Positions 1-8,694 of a DNA stretch of 64,000 bases are shown piece by piece. The position numbers and the translations under genes are program-made. The notes under the pieces were generated by a model. The model made no database searches, was not told the origin of the DNA, and saw only the letters and a list, made by a program, of their open reading frames with translations. Positions within the stretch are counted from its first letter, which is position 1; each line of letters starts with the position of its first letter. Origin of the DNA: Pseudolabrys sp. (lineage in GTDB: Bacteria > Pseudomonadota > Alphaproteobacteria > Rhizobiales > Xanthobacteraceae); contig JAUXXH010000052.1 of assembly GCA_030684935.1 (NCBI GenBank), positions 124,001 to 188,000 on the forward strand. Reading direction: 5' to 3'.

Positions 1-460
1 ACACCTCCTGCGACGGCGTGTGCCCCCGCGGCGCGCTGACCGCCTGGGTGACGGCGTTGTTCGGCACGATCTTCAGCGCGCCCGCCCCGACCATCTCCTG
101 CAGTTCGGAAATCATCTGCTCGACTTCCAGCGGCTTGCCGAAGAAGCGGCTGTCTGCCGGCCGCTCGGCCGCTGTCGGCCTTACCTGACCCGATACCAGC
201 ACGATCTTGATTGCCGGCCAGCGCTTGTGCACCGCGTGCGCGAGCTTCAGGCCGTCGATACTGCCCGGCATCTGGATGTCGGTGAACAGCAGCGAGATGT
301 CCGAGCGCGACTCGAGAATGGCAAGCGCCTCGTCGGCATTGACGGCTTCGACCGGCGTGAAGCCGGCGTCCTCGACGATGTCGACCGCGCGCATGCGCAG
401 CACCATTTCGTCTTCAACGATAAGAACGTTGGGGGGGGCCTCGGATGGATCGGTCGACAT
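1..460 (-). CDS. Response regulator receiver protein (partial, runs off the left edge)
   Basis: A CheY-like receiver domain begins at the ATG at 460 and reads left to the window edge without a stop, so the C-terminus is not seen. The visible residues include the acidic pair E16/D17 in VLIVEDE, the phospho-acceptor D61 in LLFTDIQMPG, S90 in VLVSGQ and K109 in FFGKP, the normal quartet of an active receiver. It should accept phosphate from a histidine kinase and signal in the cytoplasm. About 30 residues follow the receiver before the edge, so it may be a single-domain regulator or may carry a short output region. No partner kinase is visible here. The function beyond phospho-relay is unknown. 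Confidence 0.88.
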   Translation of the reverse strand, partial: MSTDPSEAPPNVLIVEDEMVLRMRAVDIVEDAGFTPVEAVNADEALAILESRSDISLLFTDIQMPGSIDGLKLAHAVHKRWPAIKIVLVSGQVRPTAAERPADSRFFGKPLEVEQMISELQEMVGAGALKIVPNNAVTQAVSAPRGHTPSQEV

Positions 461-1060
461 GTCCGCCTAGCCTTTCAGTGCAAGCTGACGGAATGGGTCG
501 CGCAAAATGCCGGACCGCAATGATGCGGCGCCGCCGGCTTTCGATCCCGTTGCAATTGTGTGTGCAATTCACAATAGCGCGAAAACGGCCGCGTTGCTAC
601 AGCGCTGCATCCGAATACCGCCTTAGCGGCCAAGAAAGATAAGTGGCGCGGCACGGAACAAACGCCCGATGTGGAATTCGTGCGAGCAAAGCGGCCCGAG
701 TCAAAAAGGCTCGGCTGTATTCTGTTCGAGCTGGCTTAATTCGCCGCTGATGGTGAGGTCGATGTATCCAGCAGCAGCGCGCGAGAGATGTTGTTCTCAG
801 TTTCCGTTGTTAGGTCAGCCTGCTCAGTTGAATGCGGCCGCCAATCTGTTGTTCTGACCTTGGTCGTGCGGCGCACACCCGACTTGTTCGTGCACTTACG
901 ATTGTCATCAACAGCCATCGGGCGAGTCGCCGTTTTGACCCGCAATCCGGTACGAAAACTTGTGTTGCCGGTCATCTGCGACGCGACATTGGCTTTGAAC
1001 AAAAAACGTTTTCGACTAACGTTTGCGACGATAAGCAAAAAAATCTTGGGGGAGGATAAC
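461..1060. other. 600-base gap holding an eipB-like gene remnant
   Basis: No intact gene with plausible coding character is seen. Open frames here lack recognisable products and have poor starts. The only informative content is a degenerate fragment of an eipB-like 3' end at 701-804, listed separately. Base composition is more mixed than in neighbouring genes, as expected of decaying or regulatory DNA. The promoter of the PEBP gene at 1061 should lie in its right part. Confidence 0.6.
701..804 (-). pseudogene. Decayed 3' fragment of an eipB (DUF1849) paralogue
   Basis: Read on the minus strand, this stretch encodes NNISRALLLD, then after a one-base deletion near 764-768 IDLTISGELSQLEQNTAEPF and a stop. 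The C-terminus of the intact eipB gene at 4716-5588 reads NGISRALVLD, YTDFTISAELSLLEMKTAKP. The match is clear at DNA level too (for example GCGCGCTG.TGCTGGAT and CACCATCAGC). The rest of the gene cannot be recognised upstream. It is probably the leftover of an ancient duplication; it sits about 4 kb from the intact copy. The final Cys of the family is lost. Confidence 0.6.
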
Positions 1061-1648
1061 ATGAGTGTCTTCAGGCTCGCTTCAGCGGCGACCGGACTTG
1101 CACTGCTGTCAATCTGTTTTGGCGCAGGCCATATGGTCGCGGCTAACGCCGCGGAAGGTTTTTCGATCACGTCGCCGGCCTTCAAGGACAACGACCTGAT
1201 GGACCGCAAATTCGCGGCCAAAGGCGGACCGCGCAAATGCGACGGTGAAAACATCTCGCCACCATTGCAGTGGTCGAACGCACCGGCCGGCACCAAGTCT
1301 TTCGCCATCGTCATTCACGACGCCGTCGGCGGTCACGGGCTCGGAATTGACCATTGGGTCGCTTACGGCATCCCGGCGTCAACCACGTCCTTTGCCGAAG
1401 GCGCGGTCAGCAAGCCGCCGCAAGACGGCAACTACGTCGGCGGAAAGAACCGGATCGATAGGCCGTTCTATTTCGGCCCCTGCCCGGATGTCGGCGATCT
1501 TCCCCATCACTACGAGTTCATAATCATCGCGACGTCGCTCGAACCGGGCGCCCTTGCCCCCGGCCTCGACAAGGCGGGGCTGATCAAGGCCACGGAAGGC
1601 CACCGGCTCGGCGCCACCAGCATGATCGGCCGCTATGGGCGCAAATAG
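1061..1648 (+). CDS. YbhB/YbcL family (PEBP, Raf-kinase-inhibitor-like) exported protein
   Basis: A 195-residue protein of the phosphatidylethanolamine-binding protein family. Residues 1-31 form a signal peptide ending near ANA-AEG, so the mature protein is periplasmic. The family core follows: FSITSPAF, then CDGENISPPLQWSNAPAGTKSFAIVIHD, the substrate-pocket histidine in IDHWVAYGIP, and GPCPDVGDLPHHYEF near the C-terminus. The start at 1061 is preceded by GGGGGAGGA, a strong ribosome-binding site, which rules out the longer upstream frame. Bacterial members have no firmly established substrate. It stands alone ahead of the TRAP transporter genes; 89 bases separate it from the next start. Confidence 0.9.
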   Translation: MSVFRLASAATGLALLSICFGAGHMVAANAAEGFSITSPAFKDNDLMDRKFAAKGGPRKCDGENISPPLQWSNAPAGTKSFAIVIHDAVGGHGLGIDHWVAYGIPASTTSFAEGAVSKPPQDGNYVGGKNRIDRPFYFGPCPDVGDLPHHYEFIIIATSLEPGALAPGLDKAGLIKATEGHRLGATSMIGRYGRK

Positions 1649-1737
1649 CGATATCTGACAGCGGAGCGCGCATCGACAGGAGACAAAGACACCAACCAAA
1701 ATTGCCCGGAAACTCGGGAAACTTGAGGGGAAACGTC

Positions 1738-2706
1738 ATGAACGCCATCAGACTTGCTGCCTTGTCTGTACTTGGCTGCCTTGTGTTCGGCACCGCCAAC
1801 GCCCAGGTGGTGACAATCGTCACCACGCCCGCAGGCTCGTTCACCAATTCGATCGGCGCCGCGATCGCCAAGGTGGTCGTCGAACAAGGCGGGCTGCGGG
1901 CAACGGTATCCCCGCAACAATCGCACGGCCAGGATTCGGTCAATGACGGCAGCGCCGAACTCAGCCTCGCGACCATTACCGACGTACAACAATACGTCAC
2001 CGGAACGGTCGACTTCGAAGGCAAGGGCGCCAAGAAGAACCTTCGGCTGATCGGACGTCTGGTGCCGATCATGATGTCCGGTTATGTCCGGCTCGACTCC
2101 GACATCAAGACGCTCGCCGACATCAAGGGCAAGCGCATCCCCTCCGGCTATCCGGCGCAACGTTCGGTGCAGCGCGTGGTGCTGTCGCAGCTCGCCGGCG
2201 CCGGCTTGAGCGAGGCCGATGTCCGGCCGGTGCCGGCGCGCAATATCGTCGCCAGCGCCGACGACTTTGCCGCCGGCAAGACCGACATCTTCTGGTTCGC
2301 CCTCGGCGCGGCCAAGGTCAAACAGGTTGCCGCCAGCGTCGGCGGCCTGCGCGCTATTTCGATCGAGACCACGCCGGCGGCGCTGGCGGCGATGAAAAAA
2401 TACGTGCCCGGTTCCTATCCAGTGACGCTCCAGCCATCCAAACAGTTCGAGGAAATCCGCTCGCAGACCGTGGCGCAGGCCTATGACGTGGTGTTCTTCA
2501 CCCGCGCCGACCTGGCCGACGACGTCGTCTACAAGATCACCAAGGCGGTGTTCGACAACAAGAAGGATATGGCGGCGGTATTCCCGGGGATGAACCAGTT
2601 CAACCCTGAACAGATGTCGACCAAATACGACGATCTGACCTATCACCCCGGCGCCATCAAATTCTTCCAGGAGAAGGGCCTGTGGCCGCCGCGGGATCCC
2701 TCATGA
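1738..2706 (+). CDS. TAXI-family TRAP transporter solute receptor
   Basis: A 322-residue periplasmic receptor of the TAXI type. The first 22 residues are a signal peptide ending TANA-Q, followed by VVTIVTTPAGSFTNSIGAAIAKVV, typical of this family, and PQQSHGQDSVNDGSAELSLATITD in the ligand domain. Known TAXI receptors bind small organic acids such as glutamate or 2-oxoglutarate; the ligand here cannot be read from sequence. The ATG at 1738 follows GAGGGGA at good spacing. The permease begins 74 bases downstream on the same strand, so the two form one transporter operon. Confidence 0.9.
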   Translation: MNAIRLAALSVLGCLVFGTANAQVVTIVTTPAGSFTNSIGAAIAKVVVEQGGLRATVSPQQSHGQDSVNDGSAELSLATITDVQQYVTGTVDFEGKGAKKNLRLIGRLVPIMMSGYVRLDSDIKTLADIKGKRIPSGYPAQRSVQRVVLSQLAGAGLSEADVRPVPARNIVASADDFAAGKTDIFWFALGAAKVKQVAASVGGLRAISIETTPAALAAMKKYVPGSYPVTLQPSKQFEEIRSQTVAQAYDVVFFTRADLADDVVYKITKAVFDNKKDMAAVFPGMNQFNPEQMSTKYDDLTYHPGAIKFFQEKGLWPPRDPS

Positions 2707-2780
2707 CCCGCACCGCCTGATTCCGCGCAATTGGCCCGGCTGCGGGCAGCAACACACAACGTTGTGTCCAAGGACCCGAC

Positions 2781-4697
2781 ATGAGTCTTCTCGTGAATGC
2801 CCTCGCGGTCACGCTGACCTGCGGCGTGCTCGCGTGGGCGGCAGACCTGGTCCGGCTGTTCGGGTTGCTGATCTACGTCGAGCAGTACATCGCGCTGATG
2901 GTGGCGCTCGCACTGCCGCTGGTGTTTCTCACCGTGCCGGCGCACCGGGCGGCGCCGCAGCCCGAACAGGAGGGCGGCGGGCGGAGCGGTCCGGCGCCTT
3001 GGTATGACCAGTTGGCAGCGCTGGCCGGCTTCGTCCTCGGCATCTACGTCGCCTTCCGGTTTCCCGAATTGTCGGAGATGGGCTCGCAACGTCCATGGGA
3101 CGGGCTGATCCCGGCGGTCATGCTGTGCCTGCTGTTCCTCGAGGGGCTGCGCCGCACATCCGGCACGGCGATCACCGTAGTGGTGGTCGGATTCTTCGTG
3201 CTGGCGTTGATCGGCCATTTGCTGCCGGGCGCGCTTACCGGCCGCAAGGTTCAGCTCGACCGGCTGACCTATTTCCTGGTGTGGGATTCGAGCGCTTTGT
3301 TCGGCACCGTCATGCAGATCATCACCACAGTGGTGGTGGCTTTCGTCTTCTTCGGCAATATCCTGTTCAAGTCCGGCGGTTCGGCGTTCTTTACCGACAT
3401 ATCGATGGCGATGATGGGCCGCTACCGCGGCGGTCCCGGCAAGATCGCCATCATGGCGTCGTCGCTGTTCGGCACCATTTCCGGCAGTGTCGTCGCCAAT
3501 GTCGTCACCACCGGCGTGGTCACCATCCCGCTGATGAAAAAGGCCGGCTTCCGGCCGCAACTCGCCGGCGCCATCGAGGCGGTGTCATCGACCGGCGGCC
3601 AGTTGATGCCGCCGGTGATGGGCATTGCCGCGTTCCTGATGGCCGAGTTTCTGCGCGTCCCCTATTCCGACGTCGTTCTCGCAGCGCTGATCCCGGCCGT
3701 GCTGTTCTATCTGGCGCTGTTCCTGCAGGCCGACCTGGAGGCCGCCCGGCTGGGTTTGCGCGGCATCGATGATGCGCTGATTCCGCGCGCCCGGCAGGTC
3801 CTCAAGGACGGCTGGCATTTTCCGATTCCATTCGTGGTGCTGATCGGCGCCCTGTTCTGGCTCAATTACGAACCTTCGGCGGCCGCACTGCTGGCGGCAG
3901 CGGCGGTGATCGTCGCCTCGGTTGTTTTCGGCTTCAAGGGCAAGCGGCTCGGCCTGCTCGACTTCTATTACATTCTGCGCGACACCGGCCTGACCGTGAT
4001 CGGCCTGTTCATGATCGCGGCCGCCGCCGGCGCGGTGATCGCCACGCTCAACTATTCCGGTCTCGGCTTCTCGCTGACCCTGGCGCTGGTGCATATCGCC
4101 GGCGGCAACCTGATCGCGCTGCTGGTCATCGCCGCCATCGCCTGCATCATCCTCGGCATGGGCATGCCGACGGTCGGCGTCTATATCCTGCTGGCGACGC
4201 TGGTGGCCCCGGCCTTGATCGAAATGAAAGTCGATCCGATGGCCGCGCACCTGTTCATTCTCTACTTCGGCTGCCTGTCGATGATCACGCCGCCGGTCGC
4301 CATCGGTGCCTACGCGGCCGCGCACCTGGCCAAAGCGGATCCGATCAAGACCGGATTCGAAGCGGTGCGCTTCGGCTGGCTGGTGTTCGTCGTGCCGTTC
4401 CTGTTCGTGTTTTCAAACACGCTTTTGATGCGCGGCGAGCCGATCATGATCATCGTCGATATCGCCGCCGCCGTGGTTGGCGTCTGGTTCGGCGCCGCCG
4501 GGGTGATGGGCTATTCAATCCGCCGTCTGGCTGCGGCCGAACGCGCCGCCTATCTGGCGGCCGGCCTTTTCCTGCTGCTGCCGATGGGCGCCTTTGGCGT
4601 CGGCCGCTGGATCAATCTGGCTGGCTTGGTTCTGGCGGTGTGCATCATGGCGCGGGAGCGGCTGCTGCGCCGCGCCGCCGCCACGGCGGCGCCCTAG
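2781..4697 (+). CDS. TRAP transporter permease, fused 4TM/12TM subunit
   Basis: A 638-residue inner-membrane protein in which the small DctQ-like and large DctM-like subunits are fused, as is normal for TAXI systems. The N-terminal part has several hydrophobic segments up to about residue 130. The large DctM region follows with SSLFGTISGSVVANVVTTG and ISSTGGQ-like AVSSTGGQLMPPVMGIAAFLMAE motifs, then GMGMPTVGVYILLATLVAPAL and a second MITPPVAIGAYAAAH. It imports the ligand captured by the receptor encoded just upstream, driven by an ion gradient. Length and motif order match complete family members. Confidence 0.93.
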   Translation: MSLLVNALAVTLTCGVLAWAADLVRLFGLLIYVEQYIALMVALALPLVFLTVPAHRAAPQPEQEGGGRSGPAPWYDQLAALAGFVLGIYVAFRFPELSEMGSQRPWDGLIPAVMLCLLFLEGLRRTSGTAITVVVVGFFVLALIGHLLPGALTGRKVQLDRLTYFLVWDSSALFGTVMQIITTVVVAFVFFGNILFKSGGSAFFTDISMAMMGRYRGGPGKIAIMASSLFGTISGSVVANVVTTGVVTIPLMKKAGFRPQLAGAIEAVSSTGGQLMPPVMGIAAFLMAEFLRVPYSDVVLAALIPAVLFYLALFLQADLEAARLGLRGIDDALIPRARQVLKDGWHFPIPFVVLIGALFWLNYEPSAAALLAAAAVIVASVVFGFKGKRLGLLDFYYILRDTGLTVIGLFMIAAAAGAVIATLNYSGLGFSLTLALVHIAGGNLIALLVIAAIACIILGMGMPTVGVYILLATLVAPALIEMKVDPMAAHLFILYFGCLSMITPPVAIGAYAAAHLAKADPIKTGFEAVRFGWLVFVVPFLFVFSNTLLMRGEPIMIIVDIAAAVVGVWFGAAGVMGYSIRRLAAAERAAYLAAGLFLLLPMGAFGVGRWINLAGLVLAVCIMARERLLRRAAATAAP

Positions 4698-4715
4698 CCT
4701 TCCATCAGGCGGCCG

Positions 4716-5588
4716 TTACGGGCAGGGTTTTGCCGTCTTCATTTCCAGCAGGCTCAGTTCGGCGCTGATGGTGAAATCGGTATAATCCAGCACCAGCGCG
4801 CGCGAGATGCCATTTTCGTAAATCTCGAAGGCGATCGAATAGGCGGGCGTCTGCTCGCCGCTGCGCGCGGTCTTCTCGTCCTGCTGCTCGAAATAAGTGA
4901 TGCTCACCGGCCAGCGCTTGAGCGTGGCCAGCGCCGGAATGTTCGCGGCCGCGTCGGTGGCCGGTTTCTGGTCCGGCGCCATCTCGCGGCCGATCACGGT
5001 CAGCGTGTTGTAGAACTTGTCGCCGGTTTCCGAACCATCGTAGACCGGAAACTCCAGGATCGACTGGCCTTCGCGCGCGGCCACGAGAATGCGGCGCATA
5101 TGCTCGGTCGGAAATACCGCGCCGGCCGGGACGGTAAGTTTTCTTGGCTTCGGCTTGTTCAGGTTGACCGCGACAGCCTTGGCGGTGCGTTCGGCGCGAC
5201 CGTCGACCGCGTCGGCGCGCTTGTCGTTCAGTTTGTTCTGCGAGTTGAACCGGAACTTGCGGGCATTGCCGTCCTCCCAGGTCGTCGAGCTCATTTCGCT
5301 GATGACGGCCTTGCCTTCACCGGAGTCCAGTTCCGACACCTGGCGGAATTGCAGATCGTAGCCGGCGCAGGCGCTGCCGGAAAAATCATAGACGATGCGA
5401 CCGCGCACCGCCTCGACGCCGCGGGTGCCGCGCGATTTCAGCAGTTTGAGATCGTAGACCGCGCGGTGCGGCGCCAGCACAGCCGCGCCGTCGGCCGGTG
5501 CGGCCTGCGCCGGGTACCCGAGGGCGGCTGCCAGGCCGGCAACCGCAAGGGATGGAACCAGCCGCTTGACCGTGACGCACCTGTTCAT
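4716..5588 (-). CDS. eipB: Cell envelope integrity protein EipB (DUF1849)
   Basis: A 290-residue periplasmic protein of the EipB/DUF1849 family, conserved in Hyphomicrobiales and shown in Brucella to support cell-envelope integrity. Residues 1-30 form a signal peptide ending AQA-APA. The mature part starts LAPHRAVYDLKL, and contains RGRIVYDFSGSACAGY and ATLKRWPVSITYFEQQD. Cys74 and the near-terminal Cys289 fit the conserved disulfide pair of the family. A longer frame exists, but the start at 5588 gives a proper signal peptide. It is convergent with the TRAP permease. A broken copy of its 3' end lies at 701-804. Confidence 0.9.
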   Translation of the reverse strand: MNRCVTVKRLVPSLAVAGLAAALGYPAQAAPADGAAVLAPHRAVYDLKLLKSRGTRGVEAVRGRIVYDFSGSACAGYDLQFRQVSELDSGEGKAVISEMSSTTWEDGNARKFRFNSQNKLNDKRADAVDGRAERTAKAVAVNLNKPKPRKLTVPAGAVFPTEHMRRILVAAREGQSILEFPVYDGSETGDKFYNTLTVIGREMAPDQKPATDAAANIPALATLKRWPVSITYFEQQDEKTARSGEQTPAYSIAFEIYENGISRALVLDYTDFTISAELSLLEMKTAKPCP

Positions 5589-5809
5589 CGACAAACCTCT
5601 CCCCGGCCGCACAAGGCGCCCGCATTCGAGAACAAAGAACAAGAAAGTAGCAAGATAGAGGCCGCTGCCGATTCCGGCAACGGGCATGCCGACGGCCGGA
5701 GCCTGCCGATCTTTACCAAAAAGCCCTTTCGCCGTGCATCGAACGGTTCGGCTGCCTTGCGCAAGGCCGACCGATCAGCCAATAGAATATCCTTCATCGG
5801 GAGAACCTT

Positions 5810-6277
5810 ATGGCCGGAATGGCAGAGAAAACACTGGATCGCCTGGGTATCGTTCTGCCGACCCCGGCCGCCCCAATCGCCAATTATGTCGCCTGCGTTC
5901 GCACCGGCAATCTGCTGGTGGTGTCGGGCCAGCTCTGCTTCGGCGACGACGGCCAACTGGTTGCCAAGGGCCAGCTCGGCAGCGGCGTGACGGTGGACGA
6001 CGGCCAGCGCGCGGCACGCGCCTGCGCGGTCAACCTGCTGGCGCAGATCAAGGCGGTGATCGGCGATCTCGACAAGGTCACCCGCGTGGTCCGGCTCGGC
6101 GGCTTTATCAATTCCGCGCCGGGCTTTACCGACGGCCCCAAGGTCATGAACGGCGCTTCCGACCTGATGGTCGAGGTGTTCGGCGACCTCGGCCGCCATG
6201 CCCGGTCGACGGTCGGCGTCTCGGCGCTGCCGGCCGATGCCGCGGTCGAAGTCGAAGGACTGTTCGAGGTCGCATAA
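5810..6277 (+). CDS. RidA (YjgF/UK114) family protein
   Basis: A 155-residue member of the Rid superfamily. The sequence matches the longer RidA-like group that starts with ILPTPAAPIANYV and contains VSGQLCF near the N-terminus and VFGDLGRHARSTVGVSALPADAAVEVEGLFEV at the C-terminus. The arginine in ARSTVGV corresponds to the residue that binds the substrate carboxylate in true RidA enzymes, which hydrolyse reactive enamine/imine intermediates. The exact activity of this subgroup is not settled. It is followed after 6 bases by the glycerophosphodiesterase gene, with which it probably forms an operon that continues through the acetyltransferase and HIT genes. Confidence 0.88.
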   Translation: MAGMAEKTLDRLGIVLPTPAAPIANYVACVRTGNLLVVSGQLCFGDDGQLVAKGQLGSGVTVDDGQRAARACAVNLLAQIKAVIGDLDKVTRVVRLGGFINSAPGFTDGPKVMNGASDLMVEVFGDLGRHARSTVGVSALPADAAVEVEGLFEVA

Positions 6278-6283
6278 AACGAA

Positions 6284-7030
6284 ATGGCGGGACTGGACTG
6301 GCTGAGCGCGCGCCCCATCGCCCATCGCGGGCTGCATGACGCGTCGGCCGGCGTGATCGAGAACACCGCCTCGGCCTTTGCCGCGGCGATCGCGGGCAAC
6401 TACGGCATCGAGACCGACCTTCAGATCAGCGCCGACGGCGAAGCCATGGTGCATCATGACGATGCCCTTGGCCGTCTCACCGAAGGCCACAGCCGGTTGG
6501 CTGACATGACCGCCGCCGCGATCAAGGCAGCGCCTTTCAAGGCCACCGCCGACCGCATCCAGACCCTGGGCGAACTGTGCGATCAAATCGCGGGCCGCGC
6601 CACGCTGGTCCTGGAGCTCAAGAGCCGTTTCGACGGCGATGTGCGGCTGGTGCAGCGGGTCTCCGACGTCCTGAACAGCTATGCCGGTCCGGTGGCGGTG
6701 ATGTCGTTCGATCCGGCGCTGATCGAGGCGGCGCGCGCGATCGCCCCCGGTCTGCCGCGCGGCATCGTTGCCGAGCGCCGATACGCCCATCATGAATGGG
6801 ATCGCATGCCGGCCGCCGCCAAACGGCGCCTGGCGCACCTGCTGCACATGCACCGCACCCGGCCGCACTTCATCGCCTATGCGGTGCAGGATCTGCCGTC
6901 CCCGGCCCCGGTCCTAGCGCGGATGCTGTTCGGGCTGCCGCTACTGACCTGGACGGTGCGCAGCGAAGCCGACCGCAAAACCGCCGCGCGCTGGGCCGAC
7001 CAGATCATCTTCGAGGGGTGGCGGCCCTGA
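6284..7030 (+). CDS. Glycerophosphodiester phosphodiesterase (UgpQ-like)
   Basis: A 248-residue cytoplasmic enzyme of the GDPD family. It shows the catalytic AHRG motif at residues 13-16, the metal-ligand pair E43/D45 in GIETDLQ, and the second catalytic histidine around residue 57 in AMVHHDDAL. VLELKSRF in the middle is also typical, and LTWTVRSEADR at the C-terminus is conserved. It hydrolyses glycerophosphodiesters from phospholipid turnover to glycerol-3-phosphate and an alcohol. There is no signal peptide. It lies 6 bases downstream of the RidA-family gene, so translation is probably coupled. Confidence 0.92.
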   Translation: MAGLDWLSARPIAHRGLHDASAGVIENTASAFAAAIAGNYGIETDLQISADGEAMVHHDDALGRLTEGHSRLADMTAAAIKAAPFKATADRIQTLGELCDQIAGRATLVLELKSRFDGDVRLVQRVSDVLNSYAGPVAVMSFDPALIEAARAIAPGLPRGIVAERRYAHHEWDRMPAAAKRRLAHLLHMHRTRPHFIAYAVQDLPSPAPVLARMLFGLPLLTWTVRSEADRKTAARWADQIIFEGWRP

Positions 7031-7104
7031 AATTTGGATGCCGGCGGAACACAAGCGGGCTCTCCGGGGTAATCAAGGGCAAACGCAATCGGAAGGAGCC
7101 GCCG

Positions 7105-7395
7105 ATGAAAGCCTGGATCGCCGCCTTCGGAATCGCCGCAGCTTTCGCAGTCGCGGCGCCCACGGCCCATGCCGCCCCCGCCGGTCAGACCACGGCGGGT
7201 TCTGCCGCAACCAAGAAACCGGCCGCCAGGAATGCCCCGGCCCGGCGCCAGGCGCCGCGGCGGGTTCAGCCGCAGCGGCAGATTGCCTGCACCTATATGG
7301 GTTGCCGGCCTGTCCCGCGCGGCTGCCAGCCCGTCACCGAATACAACTGGGATGGCGTTCCGACCGGGTTCGACGCCGTCGCTTGCAGGCGCTGA
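7105..7395 (+). CDS. Small exported basic protein of unknown function
   Basis: A 96-residue protein. Residues 1-23 form a clear signal peptide (AAPTAHA-AP), followed by an Ala/Lys/Arg/Pro-rich stretch (residues 30-58) and a short conserved-looking end with four cysteines: IACTYMGCRPVPRGCQPVTEYN and DAVACRR. The cysteines probably form disulfides in the periplasm. The start at 7105 follows GGAAGGAG. Similar short Cys-containing exported proteins are common in Bradyrhizobium relatives, but no function is known to me. Confidence 0.75.
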   Translation: MKAWIAAFGIAAAFAVAAPTAHAAPAGQTTAGSAATKKPAARNAPARRQAPRRVQPQRQIACTYMGCRPVPRGCQPVTEYNWDGVPTGFDAVACRR

Positions 7396-7453
7396 CGGCT
7401 GTTCGCCTTCAAGGACGAACGATTTCCGGCGCAATGCAGGCTATAAAGGCCTT

Positions 7454-8680
7454 ATGCCCGAGGTCGAACTTCGCATCCGCATTGCGCCGTCGCTTGCCGA
7501 AATTCCCGCTGAAACCTGGGATGCCTGCGCCTGCCCCGCCGTTAAAGTATTAGATGAGGATAATTTATCCCCAGAGTTATCAACACAAGGATATCCGTAT
7601 AACCCTTTTATATCTCATGGATTTCTTCACAGTCTTGAACAGTCTGTTTCGGTTGGCGGCCGGTCGGGCTGGCAACCGCGCCACCTCCTCGCGGAGGACG
7701 CCTCCGGCCAGTTGCTCGGCTGCGCCCCCTGCTATGTGAAGCTGCATTCACAAGGCGAATACGTTTTCGACGCCGGCTGGGCCGACGCCTACGAGCGCGC
7801 CGGCGGCGACTATTATCCGAAGCTTCAGGTGGCGGTGCCCTTCACCCCGGTCACCGGCCGGCGTCTGCTGGTGCGGCCGGGCCCCCAGGCCGCCACGATC
7901 CGCGGCGCGCTGGGTGATGCGCTGAGCGAAATCACGACGGCCAGCCAATTATCGTCGGCCCACGTCACCTTCCTCACCGAAGCGGAATCCTGCCTGCTCG
8001 GCGAACGCGGCTATCTGCAACGCACCGACCAGCAGTTCCACTGGCATAACCAGGGCTACGCCACGTTCGAGGATTTCCTGTCGGCGCTGTCGTCCCGCAA
8101 GCGCAAGGCAATCCGCCGCGAACGCAAGGAGGCGCTGGCGGCCGGGGTAGAGGTGGTGCCGCTCACCGGGTCGGACCTGACCGAGGAGGTCTGGGATGCC
8201 TTCTTCCGGTTCTACATGGACACCGGCTCGCGCAAATGGGGCCGCCCGTATCTCACCCGCGAATTCTTCTCGATCGTCGGCGCCACCATGCCCGACAAGA
8301 TCCTGCTGGTGATGGCGCGGCGCGAAGGCCGCTGGATCGCCGGCGCCATCAACTTCATCGGCGGCGACGCCCTCTACGGCCGCAACTGGGGTGCGGTCGA
8401 GCACCACCCCTTCCTGCATTTCGAGCTCTGCTATTACCAAGCGATCGACTATGCGATCGCGCACAAGCTGGCGCGGGTCGAGGCCGGCGCCCAGGGTGAG
8501 CACAAATTGGCGCGCGGCTACCTGCCGCAGACCACCTATTCGGCGCATTTCATCGCCCATCCCGGATTGCGCCGGGCGGTTGCCGACTATCTGGCGCGCG
8601 AGCGCGCCTATATACAGGCGGCCGGCGAAGAGCTTGCGGCGGCGGCGCCGTTCCGCAAGGATTTGGCCGAGCAAGAATGA
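7454..8680 (+). CDS. GNAT family N-acetyltransferase (DUF482, peptidogalycan-type)
   Basis: A 408-residue protein of the DUF482/FemAB-like GNAT family. Recognisable blocks are NPFISHGFLHSLEQS, GWQPRHLL, AGWADAYERAGGDYYPKLQVAVPFTPVTGRRLLV, SRKRKAIRRER, YFL-like FYMDTGSRKWGRPYLTREFF, and YGRNWGAVEHHPFLHFELCYYQAIDYAI followed by VEAGAQGEHKLARGY. Its acyl acceptor is not established. The residues about 30-50 region is encoded by DNA with codon use wholly unlike the rest of the gene (see the AT-rich patch). Its stop overlaps the first possible start of the HIT gene, so these genes are linked. The start at 7454 gives the family's usual N-terminus. Confidence 0.87.
   Translation: MPEVELRIRIAPSLAEIPAETWDACACPAVKVLDEDNLSPELSTQGYPYNPFISHGFLHSLEQSVSVGGRSGWQPRHLLAEDASGQLLGCAPCYVKLHSQGEYVFDAGWADAYERAGGDYYPKLQVAVPFTPVTGRRLLVRPGPQAATIRGALGDALSEITTASQLSSAHVTFLTEAESCLLGERGYLQRTDQQFHWHNQGYATFEDFLSALSSRKRKAIRRERKEALAAGVEVVPLTGSDLTEEVWDAFFRFYMDTGSRKWGRPYLTREFFSIVGATMPDKILLVMARREGRWIAGAINFIGGDALYGRNWGAVEHHPFLHFELCYYQAIDYAIAHKLARVEAGAQGEHKLARGYLPQTTYSAHFIAHPGLRRAVADYLARERAYIQAAGEELAAAAPFRKDLAEQE
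7543..7650 (+). other. AT-rich patch with DnaA-box-like sequences inside the GNAT gene
   Basis: Within the high-GC acetyltransferase gene, roughly 100 bases use codons such as TTA, ATA, AAT, TAT and GTA almost exclusively. At 7565-7573 lies TTATCCCCA and at 7577-7585 TTATCAACA. Each differs by one base from the DnaA box TTATCCACA, and their starts are 12 bases apart. The reading frame stays open through the patch. It may be an inserted or functionally constrained segment. No replication gene is nearby, so an origin role is speculative. Confidence 0.45.
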
Positions 8681-8694
8681 TCCGGGGAGCGCCG

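Noticed and set aside
7046-7070. GGAAC upstream of the small exported protein at 7105
   Set aside because: No CGTT is found 16-17 bases downstream.
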